DNA of 64,000 bases from Gemmatimonadaceae bacterium (lineage in GTDB: Bacteria > Gemmatimonadota > Gemmatimonadetes > Gemmatimonadales > Gemmatimonadaceae). Positions 63,525 to 64,000 of this stretch are shown here, in pieces. Position numbers and translations under genes: made by a program. A model generated the notes under the pieces. That model was not told the origin of the DNA. It worked only from the letters and a program-made list of their open reading frames with translations, and did no database searches. Location: NCBI GenBank assembly GCA_016720905.1, contig JADKJT010000003.1, forward strand, positions 248,001 through 312,000, in the 5' to 3' direction. Positions within the stretch are counted from its first letter, which is position 1. Each line of letters opens with the position of its first letter.

Positions 63525-64000
63525 TCAGCGCGATCCGCGATCGGGCGACGCACCATCGCGCTGCGCCATGACGGAGTTCAGGTACGCGGTCTCGTGCGTC
63601 ACCTCCCGCACGATGAACGAAGACAGCCACTGCGGAATCTCGATGGGCTGTCCCACGTCATCCAACTCGACCTCCGCCAGGACCAGGTCGCGATCGAGAA
63701 AGACATCCACTTCCCACGTCAGCGATCCCTCGCGAACAACGTGGCGACGCTTGCGAATTCTGGCATTGGCGGTGAGTGGCCACAGTGCGGCAAACAAGTC
63801 CGGCTCGGTCGGCTCCTCAACCTCGATGCGCTCACCCGGTTGGCCGAGCTTGATCGTGCGCGTCAGACGTTCGTCACCGTTCGGCGACACCGATCGCCGC
63901 AATCGTTCGCGCAGCATGGTGCCGGGCAGCCATCCCTGTTCGATCAAATGCGATGGCGCCATGGCCGCGTGCGGGGGGAGTCCGTGGAGCAGGAACTTGC
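63525..64000 (-). CDS. CYTH-domain triphosphatase-like protein, partial at the right edge
   Basis: The C-terminal portion of a CYTH/TTM protein; the frame continues past the window edge and its first residues here are KFLLHGLPPHA, matching the family EIERKFLL start. Metal- and triphosphate-binding residues are arranged in the tunnel strands (ERLRRSVSPNGDERLTRTIK, EVDVFLDRDLVLAEVELDD with alternating acidic residues). These enzymes hydrolyse tripolyphosphate or make cyclic nucleotides. An internal ATG at 63962 would remove the N-terminal motif and is not the start. The family is related to VTC polyphosphate polymerases. Confidence 0.82.
   Translation of the reverse strand, partial: KFLLHGLPPHAAMAPSHLIEQGWLPGTMLRERLRRSVSPNGDERLTRTIKLGQPGERIEVEEPTEPDLFAALWPLTANARIRKRRHVVREGSLTWEVDVFLDRDLVLAEVELDDVGQPIEIPQWLSSFIVREVTHETAYLNSVMAQRDGASPDRGSR

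Noticed and set aside
1..64000. tRNA, rRNA, riboswitch or phage genes
   Set aside because: No cloverleaf with a T-loop GTTCGAATC-type signature, no rRNA segments, no known riboswitch core and no phage structural or integrase genes were recognised by eye; a covariance-model scan would be decisive.

Overview
This is GC-rich, densely coded bacterial DNA with diderm envelope genes throughout: lipoproteins, an OmpA protein, TolC/RND efflux, a TonB-dependent receptor and Omp85-like barrels. Start codons are often GTG, many neighbouring genes overlap by 4 bases, and few starts have a strong Shine-Dalgarno sequence. The gene content (secreted kinase-like domain fused to a barrel, patatin-barrel, paralogous M1 peptidases, 67K-type SppA, many PAS kinases) suggests Gemmatimonadota. 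That is an inference from family distribution; there is no rRNA or other marker gene here. I saw no tRNA, rRNA, CRISPR array, prophage or insertion sequence.

Layout. 1-6 kb: a multi-PAS hybrid histidine kinase running off the left edge, a cytochrome-c-like fragment, two response regulators and a DUF4397 lipoprotein. Several of these are broken by frameshifts in a way that looks more like consensus error than decay, and two long poly-G runs lie here. 4.6-8.6 kb: small envelope and stress proteins (lmo0937-like, two-TM protein, OmpA lipoprotein, CsbD). 8.7-14.6 kb: a promoter and an overlapping gene set: DUF4956 membrane protein, SdiA-regulated-like lipoprotein and an 860-residue secreted kinase-like/outer-membrane barrel fusion, then a metallophosphatase. 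14.6-18.2 kb: patatin-barrel phospholipase and M20 peptidase on the minus strand. 18.3-19.7 kb: arsR-arsM with a leaderless promoter and two matching operators. 19.7-30.3 kb: zinc-ribbon membrane protein, PilT-like ATPase, a complete TolC/adaptor/RND pump and an M1 peptidase. 30.3-40 kb: amidase, NAD-dependent dehydrogenase, hybrid kinase, membrane LuxR protein, DUF2231, ArgJ and a second M1 peptidase. 40-50 kb: wHTH protein, persulfide-dioxygenase-like hydrolase, TonB receptor, SppA, acyl-CoA dehydrogenase and GGDEF protein. 50-57.2 kb: P1B-5-like metal ATPase, PAS-GAF kinase, a frameshifted DUF2490-like protein, and an ArsR-carbonic anhydrase-SulP operon. 57.2-64 kb: DinB, a D-threonine aldolase/D-serine dehydratase-like enzyme divergent from RidA, an esterase, and a minus-strand set of Hsp15-like, hypothetical, EAL/HDOD-like and CYTH proteins.

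Three points stand out. First, a secreted kinase-like domain fused to an outer-membrane barrel sits in an operon with DUF4956, a family otherwise linked to CotH-type kinases and polyphosphate polymerases. Second, a family of ~150-bp palindromes occurs twice (7.7 and 30.4 kb) with a compensatory stem change. Third, an ArsR-fold regulator with no cysteine heads a carbonic anhydrase-SulP operon, with a perfect inverted repeat upstream.
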